From Desulfobacterium sp. (GTDB lineage: Bacteria > Desulfobacterota > Desulfobacteria > Desulfobacterales > Desulfobacteraceae), in assembly GCA_030145245.1 (NCBI GenBank), contig JAQYWC010000050.1, positions 1 to 40,861 on the forward strand: a stretch of 40,861 bases of DNA. Direction: 5' to 3'. A program made the translations under genes and the position numbers. Below, piece by piece: positions 16,193 through 25,880 of the stretch (the stretch's first letter is position 1; each line of letters opens with the position of its first letter). The notes under the pieces were generated by a model, which was given only the letters and a program-made list of their open reading frames with translations, was not told the DNA's origin and ran no database searches.

Positions 16193-16942
16193 TTGGCGGA
16201 TATAACCGGGCAGATCTTCAAAATCCAGCGCTACAGCATCCATGACGGCCCCGGCATCAGAACCACGGTTTTTCTCCAGGGATGCCCCCTTCACTGCTGG
16301 TGGTGCCACAACCCTGAAAGCCAGCCCTCCTGTTCAGCAACAGCCCGCACCGTAAGCGTTGCCGCCCTCATTGAAGAGATCGAGCAGGACACCATCTTCT
16401 TTGATCACTCCAACGGCGGGGTCACCTTTTCCGGGGGAGAGCCCCTGGCCCAGCCCGGCTTTCTTGTGGCACTTCTCAAAGCGTGCCGGGAAAGGGAGAT
16501 CCACACCACCGTGGATACCTCCGGGTTTGCCCCGGCCCATATCATGGAACAGGTGGCCCGCCTGTGCGACCTTATTCTCTTTGATCTCAAAACCATGGAC
16601 GACACCGAGCACAGACAATACACAGGGGTTTCGGTAGAACCGGTGTTAAAGAACCTTGCCCTTCTCCAGACCCTGGATACGGATCTGCGCCTGCGGCTGC
16701 CCCTGATCCCGGATATCACGGCCACGGACAGCAACCTGGAACGTATCACCGACCTTCTCTCCACCCACAACCGGTTCAGACCCCTGGACCTTCTCCCCTT
16801 TCACCGGACAGGTGAGGAAAAGTACAGGCGCCTTGGCATTAAAAATCCCATGGCAGGCACCCCGGAGCCCGGCCCTGAACTTGTGGCATCAGTAAAAGAA
16901 ACGCTCACAGCAAACGGATTCAATGTATCAGAAGGAGGATAA
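16193..16942 (+). CDS. Glycyl radical enzyme activase (radical SAM), probable HypD activase
   Basis: Radical SAM protein that makes the glycyl radical on the adjacent enzyme. From TTG at 16193 it has 249 residues. The N-terminus reads ADITGQIFKIQRYSIHDGPG followed by IRTTVFLQGCPLHCWWCHNP, with the CX3CX2C cluster site. GGVTFSGGEPLAQPGF and HTTVDTSGFAP are the SAM-binding parts. Only about 31 residues separate the cluster motif from GGVTFSGGEP. The two-cluster ferredoxin insert common in activases other than the PflA type is therefore absent. The reading frame is open further upstream, to TTG at 16130, but that region lies at or before the likely transcription start. It ends seven bases before the hypD start. 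Family is certain; the partner is inferred from position. Confidence 0.88.
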   Translation: MADITGQIFKIQRYSIHDGPGIRTTVFLQGCPLHCWWCHNPESQPSCSATARTVSVAALIEEIEQDTIFFDHSNGGVTFSGGEPLAQPGFLVALLKACREREIHTTVDTSGFAPAHIMEQVARLCDLILFDLKTMDDTEHRQYTGVSVEPVLKNLALLQTLDTDLRLRLPLIPDITATDSNLERITDLLSTHNRFRPLDLLPFHRTGEEKYRRLGIKNPMAGTPEPGPELVASVKETLTANGFNVSEGG

Positions 16943-16948
16943 CCGACC

Positions 16949-19311
16949 ATGAACCAGCGGGTAAGCACCTTACGCCAACAGAGCCTTGAAGCAACCGTGA
17001 CCCTCTCTTCGGAACGGGCACAACTGGTCACGGAATTCTACCGGTCAGGGGTTGCCATGAAGCACCCTGTTCCGGTCCAGCGGGCCCTGTGCCTTGCCCA
17101 CATCCTTGAAAACAAAACCATCTGCATCAACGACCATGAGCTCCTGGTGGGGGAGCGGGGCCCTTGCCCCAAGGCCGTACCCACCTATCCCGAAATCTGC
17201 CTCCACACCCTTGAAGATCTCGAAATCCTGGACACCCGGGAGAAAATTCCCTACAGGGTTTCACATGAAACAAAGCGCCTTTACCAAGAAAAGATCATCC
17301 CCTTCTGGCAGGGAAAGACGGTCCGGGAGAAGATATTTACCTCCATGGACCCTGCCTGGATCGACGCCTTTGAGGCAGGGGTGTTCACCGAGTTCCAGGA
17401 GCAGCGGTCGCCGGGCCACACCGCCTGCGGCACCACCATCTTTCACCGGGGGTTCCTGGACCTCAAGGCCGATATCGCCAATGCCGTCAACGCCCTTGAT
17501 TTTTACACCGATCCCCAGGCCCTTGGGAAAAAAGATCAACTCATGGCCATGGAGATCGCAGCATGCGCCCTGGTCGGCTTTGCAGGCCGCCACGCAAACG
17601 CCCTGGACACCCTTGCCCGGAACGAAACCAACCCGGACAGGCAAAAGGAACTCCAAGCCATGGCCGCCGTCTGCCGCAGGGTACCGGCCCATGCCCCGGA
17701 AACCTTCCATGAGGCGCTCCAGTACTACTGGTTCCTCCACGTGGGCGTGATCACCGAGCTCAACCCCTGGGACGCCTTTAACCCGGGCCGCCTGGACCAG
17801 CACCTCTACCCCTTTTACAAACGGGAGTTAGACAACGGCACCCTGACACGGGAGGGGGCAATGGAGCTTCTCTCCTGCTTCTGGGTCAAGTTCAACAACC
17901 ATCCCGCCCCCCCCAAGGTGGGGGTCACGGCCAAGGAGAGCAACACCTATGTGGACTTCTGCCTCATCAACCTGGGGGGCGTGACCCGGGAAAACAGGGA
18001 CGGGGTGAACCAGCTTTCCCATCTGATCCTGGAGGTGATCGAACAGATGCGGCTTCTCCAGCCCAGCGCCATGGTCCAGGTCAGCCGCAAGAACCCGGAC
18101 CGCTTCATCAGGCACGCCCTGAAGATCATCGAGACCGGCTTTGGCCAGCCCTCCATCTTTAACACGGACGCCATTGTCCAGGAACTTGTGCTCCAGGGAA
18201 AGACCGCTGAAGATGCAAGGGAGGGCGGGGCCAGCGGCTGTGTGGAGGCCGGGGCCTTTGGCAGGGAAGCCTATCTGCTCACAGGCTACTTCAACCTGCC
18301 CAAGATCCTTGAGATCACCCTGAACAACGGCGTGGATCCCCGAACCGGCAGGGCCATCGGCATTCCCACCGGCGATCCTGAATCCTTTGGAACTGTTGAG
18401 GAGCTCTTCACGGCCTATGACGCCCAGGTCCGACACTTCAGCGACATCAAGATCCGCGGCAACAACGTCATCGAGGCGATCAACGCCACCACCATGCCCG
18501 TGCCCCTCCTGAGCCTTGTCACCAGCGACTGCATCCAAACCGGCAAAGACTACAACCAGGGAGGAGCCCGGTACAACACCTCCTATATCCAGGGGGTGGG
18601 CCTTGGCACCGTCACCGACGCCCTCACCGCCATCAAGCACAACGTGTTTGACGAAAAAAAGATCTCCATGGCCACCCTGCTCAGTGCTGTCAGGGCCGAT
18701 TTCAAGGGGTATGAAGAGATTTTAACCCTGGTGAAAAAGGAGACCCCCAAGTACGGCAACGACGACGACCGGGCCGACGATATTCTCCAACAGGTCTTTT
18801 TCACCTTTCACAGGGCCGTTGACAACCGGCCCAACACCCGGGGGGACGGCACCGGATCAATCTCCTGCCCACCACCTGCCATGTTTATTTTGGCTCGGTC
18901 ACAGGCGCCATGGCCGACGGGCGACACGCGGGAAAGCCTTTTTCCGAAGGGATCTCCCCGGTCCAGGGCGCTGACATCAACGGCCCCACCGCCGCATTGA
19001 GATCAGCGGCAAAGATCGACCACCTGTTGACCGGGGGCACCCTGTTAAACCAGAAGTTCATGCCCGGCCTTTTTAAAAGCGATAAGGGACGCCAGGCCAT
19101 GGTCCATCTGATCCGCTCCTATTTTGCCATGGACGGCCACCATGTCCAGTTCAACGTGGTGGATCTGAAAACCCTGGCCCATGCGATAAAGCACCCGGAA
19201 GACCACCAGGACCTGATCGTGAGGGTGGCGGGATACAGCGACTATTTCGTGGATCTCACCCCGGAGCTCCAGGAGGAGATCATGGCAAGGACCGCCCACG
19301 AGACCTTTTAG
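16949..19311 (+). CDS. hypD: Glycyl radical enzyme, probable trans-4-hydroxy-L-proline dehydratase; frameshifted near 18840
   Basis: Predicted to dehydrate trans-4-hydroxy-L-proline to pyrroline-5-carboxylate by radical chemistry. With the frame repaired it has 787 residues. The catalytic set lies at Phe149, His157, Asp275, Asp336, Cys431 and Glu433 (GCVEAG), Tyr447, Thr642 (LPTTCH) and the radical Gly762 (RVAGYSDYF). Each is exactly three less than the C. difficile HypD residues I recall (152, 160, 278, 339, 434, 436, 450, 645, 765). The single catalytic Cys excludes pyruvate formate-lyase. As given, the frame breaks in a run of six G (18840-18845) and would end at 19000 without the radical Gly. 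Seven G would restore NTRGGRHRINLLPTTCH. Either a sequencing indel or a true break. Confidence 0.85.
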
Positions 19312-19392
19312 CTTCCTAACTCTGCTTTTCGTATTATTTTGGCAAGAGAATCAGAAAACCTCCTTGCTTCTGGGATAGAGTTCCCTGACCGG

Positions 19393-20151
19393 TCATTTTT
19401 TGTAGCGGTCGATGATCTCATCCACCCGGCCGGACGCCTTCATCTCCTGCATGGCCCTGTTGAACGCGTCAATAAGGTCAGGTATGTAAGGAAACCGGTC
19501 AATCTTCCGGGTAAACCCGAGATAACCGAAATTGGTGGTTGCCACAGGCCCCCGCACAATGGGATCGCTGCCCTGGAACGGGCTGATATCCGACAGGATG
19601 TCGTTAATGTAGAAGTCATTGCGGTCGGCCATGATCATCTTCATGTGCATCTCTGCGCTCTTTGCCTCCTGCACCTTGATATTCCCTGCGTTTACCGCCT
19701 TGACAAAGGCCTTGCCCCCCATGCCCTCGAGGCTCCATCCGGTGTTGATGCCGATGGTTGTGCCGTAGAAATCCTCCGGCCAGCGGGTCTTTGCCTTAAG
19801 CCTGGACTTTTTGCCGAACACCACGACCCGCTCCTGGAGGATGGGTTCTGGAAATTGCATCCAGGCGAGACGGTCCCCGGTGCGGTAGGGAGGAAACAGG
19901 GCAACCCCCTTGCCCGTTTTAACAAGGTTGAGCCCCCTTGCCCAGGGCACCATCCTGATTTCGACCCCATACCCGGGAATCTTCTGAAACACCTCAACCA
20001 GGATATCCACATAGATGCCGGCAGGCCGGCCATTGTCATCATAGGAGTAGGGCGGGTAAGCGTGATCCCCGTAGATGACCACCTTTTCCCGGGCCATGGC
20101 TGTCACCACGGTGACAGCGATCACCATGAACGCGATGAATATCTTTCCCAT
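19393..20151 (-). CDS. Amino-acid-type ABC substrate-binding protein, family 3 (orphan)
   Basis: Secreted periplasmic binding protein, 252 residues. It has a signal peptide (MGKIFIAFMVIAVTVVTAMA) and the family 3 opening VVIYGDHAYPPYSYDDNGRP followed by GIYVDILVEVFQK. The middle holds RMVPWARGLNLVKTGKGVAL and the end has AFNRAMQEMKASGRVDEIID, the usual C-terminal helix and hinge. AAAGGAGG lies seven bases before the ATG. It starts 30 bases after the histidine kinase gene and is probably co-transcribed with it. There is no permease or ATPase nearby, so a sensing role is possible. Many such proteins in deltaproteobacteria are orphans. Confidence 0.85.
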   Translation of the reverse strand: MGKIFIAFMVIAVTVVTAMAREKVVIYGDHAYPPYSYDDNGRPAGIYVDILVEVFQKIPGYGVEIRMVPWARGLNLVKTGKGVALFPPYRTGDRLAWMQFPEPILQERVVVFGKKSRLKAKTRWPEDFYGTTIGINTGWSLEGMGGKAFVKAVNAGNIKVQEAKSAEMHMKMIMADRNDFYINDILSDISPFQGSDPIVRGPVATTNFGYLGFTRKIDRFPYIPDLIDAFNRAMQEMKASGRVDEIIDRYKK

Positions 20152-20181
20152 GTCGTACCTCCTTTAAAACAGGGTGGGATG

Positions 20182-22689
20182 TCAGGGAGTCGAAGCGTCC
20201 AGGACCCGCCTTATCTCTTTGACAAGATCCACAAGATCCATGGGTTTGTGAAGGATCTTCCGGATACCGACGGCAGCGCTCTCCTCACGGCTTACCTCGG
20301 CGCCAAAGCCGGTGCACAGAATGATGGGGATCTCCGGGCGCACCTGGATCATCTCCCTTGCCAGGTCAAACCCGGTGAGAAACGGCATGGTCATGTCCGT
20401 GATCACAAGGTCGAAATCCTGGGGACTGTTTCTAAACTCGGACAGGGCCGCAGGGCTGCTCTCCATGGCCGTGACATTGTATCCCATGTCCCGGAGGAAC
20501 TCGGTCACGGACTGGACAATGGCCTCTTCATCGTCAACCACCAGAATATTTTCCCCGCCGCTCAACAGGCGCTCCTGATCCGGCAGGGCAGGCTTACGGA
20601 GTTGCTCGTCAAACAGGGGCAGAAAGATCTTGAAGCTCGTGCCATGGCCTTCACCGGACTCCACATCCACCCCCCCTTCATGGTTTTGCGCGATGGTATG
20701 CACCAGGGAGAGCCCAAGGCCTGTGCCCGTGCCATCGGTCTTGGTGGTAAAAAACGGCTCAAAGATCCGTTTCACGGTCTTTTTATCCATGCCGTGCCCC
20801 GTGTCCCTGACAGTGAGAAGCGCATAGGTGCCGGGCAAAAGCTCCCCCCCCCTGATCCTCAATATTTGCTGAACCCGTATCTCCTCAAGCTTCACCGACA
20901 AAATCCCCGGCTGATCCCCCATGGCATGGGCGGCATTGGCGCACAGATTCATCAGGATCTGATGCACCTGGCTGGAATTGGCCATGATCGTATCCCGGAC
21001 GCCATTGACCTCAAGCTTGAGGGTGATGGTGGACGGCAGGGTGGCCCGCAAAAATTTAAATGTCTCCTTAACGATCAGCCCAAGCCGTATGGGACACATC
21101 TCAGACTCATGGTGCCGGCTGAAACCGAGGATCTGCTGGACCAGGTCCTTGGCCCGGAGGCATGCCTTGTATATCCGTTCCAGCTTCTTCTGAAGAGAGG
21201 GATTATCAGAACTTTCCATCTGGACAAGCTGGGTATATCCCATGATGGCCGCGATGATATTGTTGAAATCATGGGCAATGCCGCCGGCAAGGGTTCCCAG
21301 GGCCTCCATCTTCTGGGCCTGGCCGAGCTGGGCCCTGAGCATCTCCTTCTCCTCCTCCTCCCGCTGTTGTGCAATGGAGGCGGCAATCTGGCTGGATACG
21401 GCCTCAAGCAGCGCCGCATCATCCTGGTTGAACATACCGGGATCCACATAGGATTGAACGGCAACCACCCCGATCACCTCCCCCTTGACCTTCATGGGAG
21501 ATCCCAGCCAGATCCTGGGAATGGTGCCGGGAAAACGGGTCTCCGTAATGGCATACCGCTCCTTTAGTTCGTTTTCCGTAAACAGCAGGGTGATCTGCCT
21601 GCGGATCACCTCGGAACAGAGGGAGGAACTTTCTTTGGCATTGAAGATGACCCCAACCCCGTCCTGCTCATCCACATAATAGGGAAAGGTGATGAGGTCC
21701 TGCTCCCTGTCGTAAAGGCCGATAAAGAAGTTGGTCATGTTGATGGAGTACTCCAGGGCCTTGTGGATTTCGCAGCAGAGATCCTTTGTGGTATCCGACT
21801 GCTGGGCGGCCCGGGTGACGTTTAAAAGCGCCCTGTTTATCCGCTCCTTCTTCTTCTGGCGGGTGACATCGAACACCACCATGACGATGCACTGAACCCC
21901 ATTGAATTCAATTTTTTCCGCAGAAACAAGCCCTGTAAACATGCGGCCGGACCGGGTTAAAAACCGTGCTTCGAAATCGGTCACAACGGAATTTTCATCA
22001 AACAGCGACATGAACTCCTGGTGCCGTCTCCTGTAGACCCAGACGTTCAGATCCAGAACGTTTTTGCCTAGGATCTGAGCCCGTTCATAGCCGAATATCC
22101 GTTCAAACGCCTGGTTAACCTCGATGAAACAACCGTTATCCTCCCGTGTGATGGATACGGCGGCAGGTAAGCCCTGGAAGGTCCTGGAAAAAAGCCAGGC
22201 ATGGTCCTCCTCTTTACCGGCAGGCTTATCTGTGAGGGAATGGGGAATCTCCCGGATATGGACAACCGCCTTGTCCCGGTGCTTTGCCCCGGAGAGAAAC
22301 TTTCCGGTAAACACCGCCCCTGGTTGTTCCTGGAGACAGGTAAAGGACCATTGGGGACGCTTTTCAAACACAGCCACCAGGGCAGGAACGAAAACCAGGG
22401 GACTCTCTTTTGCCATCTGCCCGTTGAGACACTCGAAAAGCGCTGCCTTGCTGTTTATCCTGAAAAATTCCAGGCAGGCCTGGTTCACGGAAACTATATC
22501 TATCATGCCCATGTATTCACGGATCTTATCATGGCGTTTGCAAAGGTGGGCGTCAAAGGCTAGGCCATCCTTGCAATCAAGCCCGGCCAGATCTTTTATG
22601 AGCCGTGTGAAATCCATGAGCATGGCGGGAAAAGGAAGGTCTTCGAGACCCAACGGGACATCGTCGTTTTTGTTTGTTCCCCTAACCAT
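20182..22689 (-). CDS. Hybrid sensor histidine kinase with PAS, GAF and receiver domains
   Basis: Soluble two-component sensor, 835 residues from ATG at 22689. Domains in order are an N-terminal PAS-like region, a clear PAS at about 165-290 ([20 protein letters not shown]) and GAF at about 300-450. HisKA follows with phosphorylated His473 ([20 protein letters not shown]), then HATPase_c ([29 protein letters not shown]). A C-terminal receiver has Asp765 ([17 protein letters not shown]) and a conserved Lys in KPMD. No membrane span is seen. A TTG at 22779 would extend it by 30 residues, but with no domain or ribosome site to support it. It precedes the orphan family 3 binding protein. No separate response regulator is adjacent. 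Confidence 0.9.
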   Translation of the reverse strand: MVRGTNKNDDVPLGLEDLPFPAMLMDFTRLIKDLAGLDCKDGLAFDAHLCKRHDKIREYMGMIDIVSVNQACLEFFRINSKAALFECLNGQMAKESPLVFVPALVAVFEKRPQWSFTCLQEQPGAVFTGKFLSGAKHRDKAVVHIREIPHSLTDKPAGKEEDHAWLFSRTFQGLPAAVSITREDNGCFIEVNQAFERIFGYERAQILGKNVLDLNVWVYRRRHQEFMSLFDENSVVTDFEARFLTRSGRMFTGLVSAEKIEFNGVQCIVMVVFDVTRQKKKERINRALLNVTRAAQQSDTTKDLCCEIHKALEYSINMTNFFIGLYDREQDLITFPYYVDEQDGVGVIFNAKESSSLCSEVIRRQITLLFTENELKERYAITETRFPGTIPRIWLGSPMKVKGEVIGVVAVQSYVDPGMFNQDDAALLEAVSSQIAASIAQQREEEEKEMLRAQLGQAQKMEALGTLAGGIAHDFNNIIAAIMGYTQLVQMESSDNPSLQKKLERIYKACLRAKDLVQQILGFSRHHESEMCPIRLGLIVKETFKFLRATLPSTITLKLEVNGVRDTIMANSSQVHQILMNLCANAAHAMGDQPGILSVKLEEIRVQQILRIRGGELLPGTYALLTVRDTGHGMDKKTVKRIFEPFFTTKTDGTGTGLGLSLVHTIAQNHEGGVDVESGEGHGTSFKIFLPLFDEQLRKPALPDQERLLSGGENILVVDDEEAIVQSVTEFLRDMGYNVTAMESSPAALSEFRNSPQDFDLVITDMTMPFLTGFDLAREMIQVRPEIPIILCTGFGAEVSREESAAVGIRKILHKPMDLVDLVKEIRRVLDASTP

Positions 22690-22876
22690 GACCTGCCCCC
22701 TGTTCCCCACAAAAAGTCTTCCTTGTAATGGTAAATTTGACAATACCTTGATTTTTGCAAAAGAGAGGGGGGTAGTCAAGGTCTATAAAGTCTGGTATGA
22801 CTGTTTTACTTAATGATACGCCGGAAACGGGATCCATAATAAAAAGGCACCTGAATCGAGAAAACGGATCACAACC

Positions 22877-24094
22877 ATGGAAGCTATCCCCAGGAAGACC
22901 CCCAATAAGGATCAGGACGTTAAAACCCAAGCCAGCGGCCCCACCCGGCAGGATCAAAACCTGAGAACCCAAGCCAGCGTATCAACCCTGCAGGATCAAA
23001 CCCAAAGCCTGACCATCATCCTGGCCGGCCGCCTGGATAACAGGGGCGTTGCCGGGGTGTGGGAGAAGGCCGAAAAGAGGGTGACCGCCTGCAAGGCCCA
23101 ACGCCTTGTCCTGGACCTTGAAAAGGTGGATTACCTGGACAGTGCAGGCGCGGCCCTAATCGCCACACTGGAAAAGCGATGGCACCGGAAGCAACGGGGC
23201 GCCATGGAGATTCTGGGTCTCACTCCAAAATTTGCCCCCCTGGTGAATCTCTCCCGGAAAATCACCCGCCCGGGCCCCAGGGACAAGCCCCCGGTCCCCC
23301 CCCTCTCCTTTGTGGAAACCCGGGGCAGGAACCTCGCCTACCAGTTTGAAAAAAAAACCGCGTTCATCTCCTATGTGGGAGAGATCACCTGGGCATTGGT
23401 CCACGCCCTTTTTCATCCCGCCACCATCAGATGGAAGGACGCCCTGCTTGCAGCGGAAAGGGCCGGGGTCAACGCCCTGCCCATCGTGGCCCTGATCAGC
23501 TTCATTGTGGGCCTTGTCATGGCGTTCCAGTCGGCCATGCCCATGAAGATGTTTGGCGCCGAGATCTTCGTGGCCAACCTCATCGGCATCGCCATGGTCC
23601 GGGAGCTGGGGCCGTTGATGACGGCCATTATCCTGGCAGGCAGATCCGGCTCCTCCTTTGCGGCAGAGATCGGCACCATGAAGATCAACGAGGAGATCGA
23701 CGCCCTCACCACCATGGGACTCGATCCTGTGCGATTCCTCATGGTTCCCCGGATCATTGCGGCCGTGTTCATCACCCCGCTGTTGACCATATTTGCCAAT
23801 TTTGTGGGGATCATGGGCGGCTCCGTGGTGCTCATCTCCATGGGCTATCCCGCCATCACCTACTATAACCAGGTGATCTCCTTTGTCACCTGGATGGATT
23901 TCACGGGTGGGCTTATCAAATGCTTTGTCTTTGGTGTGCTCATCGCTGCCGCCGGCTGCATCAGGGGAATCCAGACCACAAGCGGCCCCAGCGCCGTGGG
24001 CATCGCCACCACCCGGGCCGTTGTAACCGGCATCATCCTGATTGCCGTGTTTGACGGCATCTTTTCCGTACTTTTCTATTGCCTTGGAATTTAA
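22877..24094 (+). CDS. mlaE: STAS-MlaE fusion, Mce/Mla lipid transporter permease
   Basis: Inner-membrane permease of a phospholipid (Mla-type) transporter fused to its STAS partner, 405 residues. About residues 1-38 hold a tandem 14-residue repeat (TQASGPTRQDQNLR / TQASVSTLQDQTQS). Residues about 40-125 are a STAS domain (LTIILAGRLDNRGVAGVWEK; VLDLEKVDYLDSAGAALIAT), the role played by separate MlaB in E. coli. The rest is MlaE: ALPIVALISFIVGLVMAFQS, FVANLIGIAMVRELGPLMTA, AGRSGSSFAAEIGTMKINEE, then three more spans. It starts the operon with MlaF, MlaD and a lipoprotein. Confidence 0.9.
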   Translation: MEAIPRKTPNKDQDVKTQASGPTRQDQNLRTQASVSTLQDQTQSLTIILAGRLDNRGVAGVWEKAEKRVTACKAQRLVLDLEKVDYLDSAGAALIATLEKRWHRKQRGAMEILGLTPKFAPLVNLSRKITRPGPRDKPPVPPLSFVETRGRNLAYQFEKKTAFISYVGEITWALVHALFHPATIRWKDALLAAERAGVNALPIVALISFIVGLVMAFQSAMPMKMFGAEIFVANLIGIAMVRELGPLMTAIILAGRSGSSFAAEIGTMKINEEIDALTTMGLDPVRFLMVPRIIAAVFITPLLTIFANFVGIMGGSVVLISMGYPAITYYNQVISFVTWMDFTGGLIKCFVFGVLIAAAGCIRGIQTTSGPSAVGIATTRAVVTGIILIAVFDGIFSVLFYCLGI

Positions 24095-24098
24095 TGAC

Positions 24099-24848
24099 AT
24101 GGAAAATGAGCCCATCATCGAGGTGAAACACCTCACAGCCGGGTACAAGGATTTCACCCTGTTTAACGACGTAAGCTTCCATGTGAACCCAGGGGAAATT
24201 TTTGTGATCCTGGGCGGCTCCGGATGCGGAAAAAGCACCCTGTTAAAAGCCATGACAGGGCTGTTAAAGCCGAAAAAAGGCACCCTGAATATCCTGGGAC
24301 AAGACATTGCATCGGCAGGGGTAAACCAGCGCCTGGAGATCCTCAGGGGCATCGGGGTGGCGTTCCAGAGCGGCGCCCTGTTCGGCTCCATGACCGTGCT
24401 TGAGAATGTCAAACTCCCCCTGGAGGAGTTCTCCTGTCTGCCTGAAACCGCCATGGATACCATCGCCCGGATGAAGCTGGAACTTGTGGGCTTGAGCGAC
24501 AGCGTCCACCTCATGCCCGACGCCCTGAGCGGCGGCATGAAGAAGAGGGCGGCCCTGGCCAGGGCCATGGCCCTGGATCCGGCCATCGTCTTCCTGGACG
24601 AACCCTCAGCCGGCCTAGACCCTGTCACCTCGGCAGGCCTTGACAGGCTCATCAAGGAGCTTCAATCCTCCCTGGGTATCACCTTTGTCATCGTGACCCA
24701 TGAACTCGACAGCATCTTCTCCATTGCAGACAGGGTCATCATGCTGGATAAAAGCGTCAAAGGGATCATTGCCACCGGCTCTCCCCGGGAGCTGAAACAG
24801 AAAAAAGAGGACCCAAGGGTCTACAATTTTTTCAACAGAATCGCCTAA
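24099..24848 (+). CDS. mlaF: Mce/Mla ABC transporter ATP-binding protein
   Basis: Cytoplasmic ATPase of the lipid transporter, 249 residues. Walker A is GGSGCGKST, the Q-loop VAFQSGALFGSMTVLENV (typical of MlaF), the signature LSGGMKKR, Walker B IVFLDEPSAGLDP and the switch VIVTHELDSIF. The ATG at 24099 (MENEPIIEVKHLTAGYKDF) is preferred. An upstream in-frame ATG at 24042 lies inside the permease gene and would add residues with no family match. It begins four bases after the permease stop. Confidence 0.92.
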   Translation: MENEPIIEVKHLTAGYKDFTLFNDVSFHVNPGEIFVILGGSGCGKSTLLKAMTGLLKPKKGTLNILGQDIASAGVNQRLEILRGIGVAFQSGALFGSMTVLENVKLPLEEFSCLPETAMDTIARMKLELVGLSDSVHLMPDALSGGMKKRAALARAMALDPAIVFLDEPSAGLDPVTSAGLDRLIKELQSSLGITFVIVTHELDSIFSIADRVIMLDKSVKGIIATGSPRELKQKKEDPRVYNFFNRIA

Positions 24849-24863
24849 CAAAGAGAAGAGAAC

Positions 24864-25880
24864 ATGAGCGAACAAGCAAACTATTTCAAACTGGGCATAT
24901 TTGTGATCACGGCCTTCGCCCTCCTGGTCACAGGACTTGCCCTGCTGGGTGCGGGGGATTTTCTAAAACGGGAGATCCTTGTGGAGACCTGCTTCAACGA
25001 AACGGTCCAGGGACTTGATGTGGGGTCGCCTGTCAAATACCGGGGCATAGAGATCGGCAAGGTCAAAACCATCACCGGCGCCTCCCGGATCTACGGCATC
25101 AGGACCGACTACGTTCTTGTGATCATCTCCCTGTTTGAGGACATCTCCCTGGGCCAGACAGGGGAGACTACGGAACAGCGGATCAACCAGGCCCTGGCCG
25201 ACGGACTGACCGTTCAGCTGGCCTTTATGGGCCTCACCGGGGCAGCCTATCTTGAAACGGGGTACATGGATGAAAACGGAATCCAACCCCTTGAGATCGC
25301 CTGGACCCCTGAATACCCTTACATCCCCTCAAAACCCAACAAGATCACCCAGATGGGGGAATCCCTGGACAGAATCATGAAAAACCTTGAAACCATCAAC
25401 GTACAGGGACTTGTGGTGAAGCTCCGGGAGCTCCTCGCCCTGACAGGGGAAAAGCTGGGGGATGCCGATGTCAAGGAGATCTCATTCCAGGCCGCAAGCC
25501 TCTTGAAAGAGATCCGCCAGACCAACCACAAGCTTGACAGCTTCATTGGCTCCCCCAGGACCAAAGAGCTGATGGATGATGCCAGGGCCACCATGGCAGG
25601 GGCAAGAACCATCGTGGAAAATGCCAGACAACCCATTGAAGAGACCCTGCAAGAGTTCAAGCAGGCCGCCGCCGCCACCAGCAACATGGCAGGCTCCCTT
25701 GACACCACCTCCCGGCTGGTTGACGAGATGATGTGGGTCAACGCCGGCAGCATCAAGGAGATGGTTGAGAACCTGAAATCCGCCTCGGAAAACCTGAAGC
25801 AGATGAGCCAGGATCTCAAGCGCTATCCCGGCAGATTGCTCTTTGATAAGCCCCCGGTCCAAAAGGAGGAAAAAAAATGA
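24864..25880 (+). CDS. mlaD: MCE domain protein (MlaD type)
   Basis: Periplasmic lipid-binding component anchored in the inner membrane, 338 residues. A short cytoplasmic start (MSEQANYFKLGIFVITAFAL) leads into one membrane span. The MCE domain at about 38-120 shows ETVQGLDVGSPVKYRGIEIG and KVKTITGAS. Residues about 200-320 are helical and rich in Ala, Lys and Glu, as expected for the coiled region of longer MCE proteins. The ATG has AGAGAAGAG upstream and follows MlaF by 15 bases. It overlaps the lipoprotein gene by four bases. Confidence 0.92.
   Translation: MSEQANYFKLGIFVITAFALLVTGLALLGAGDFLKREILVETCFNETVQGLDVGSPVKYRGIEIGKVKTITGASRIYGIRTDYVLVIISLFEDISLGQTGETTEQRINQALADGLTVQLAFMGLTGAAYLETGYMDENGIQPLEIAWTPEYPYIPSKPNKITQMGESLDRIMKNLETINVQGLVVKLRELLALTGEKLGDADVKEISFQAASLLKEIRQTNHKLDSFIGSPRTKELMDDARATMAGARTIVENARQPIEETLQEFKQAAAATSNMAGSLDTTSRLVDEMMWVNAGSIKEMVENLKSASENLKQMSQDLKRYPGRLLFDKPPVQKEEKK

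Noticed and set aside
16949-19000. Annotation as pyruvate formate-lyase
   Set aside because: Only one catalytic Cys (GCVE) instead of the adjacent pair, and HypD-specific residues are all present.
19339-21567. Open frame of 742 codons on the plus strand
   Set aside because: Antisense to the family 3 binding protein and histidine kinase genes, whose domains are complete; codon-bias shadow.
22746-22781. CCTTGA...TCAAGG inverted repeat between the kinase and MlaE genes
   Set aside because: Only six bases with a 24-base spacer; expected by chance at this length scale.
23156-24655. Open frame of 499 codons on the minus strand
   Set aside because: Antisense to the STAS-MlaE and MlaF genes; low-complexity Gly/His/Asp translation.
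24042-24848. Longer mlaF start at 24042
   Set aside because: The extra residues lie within the MlaE gene and are not part of the ATPase family.
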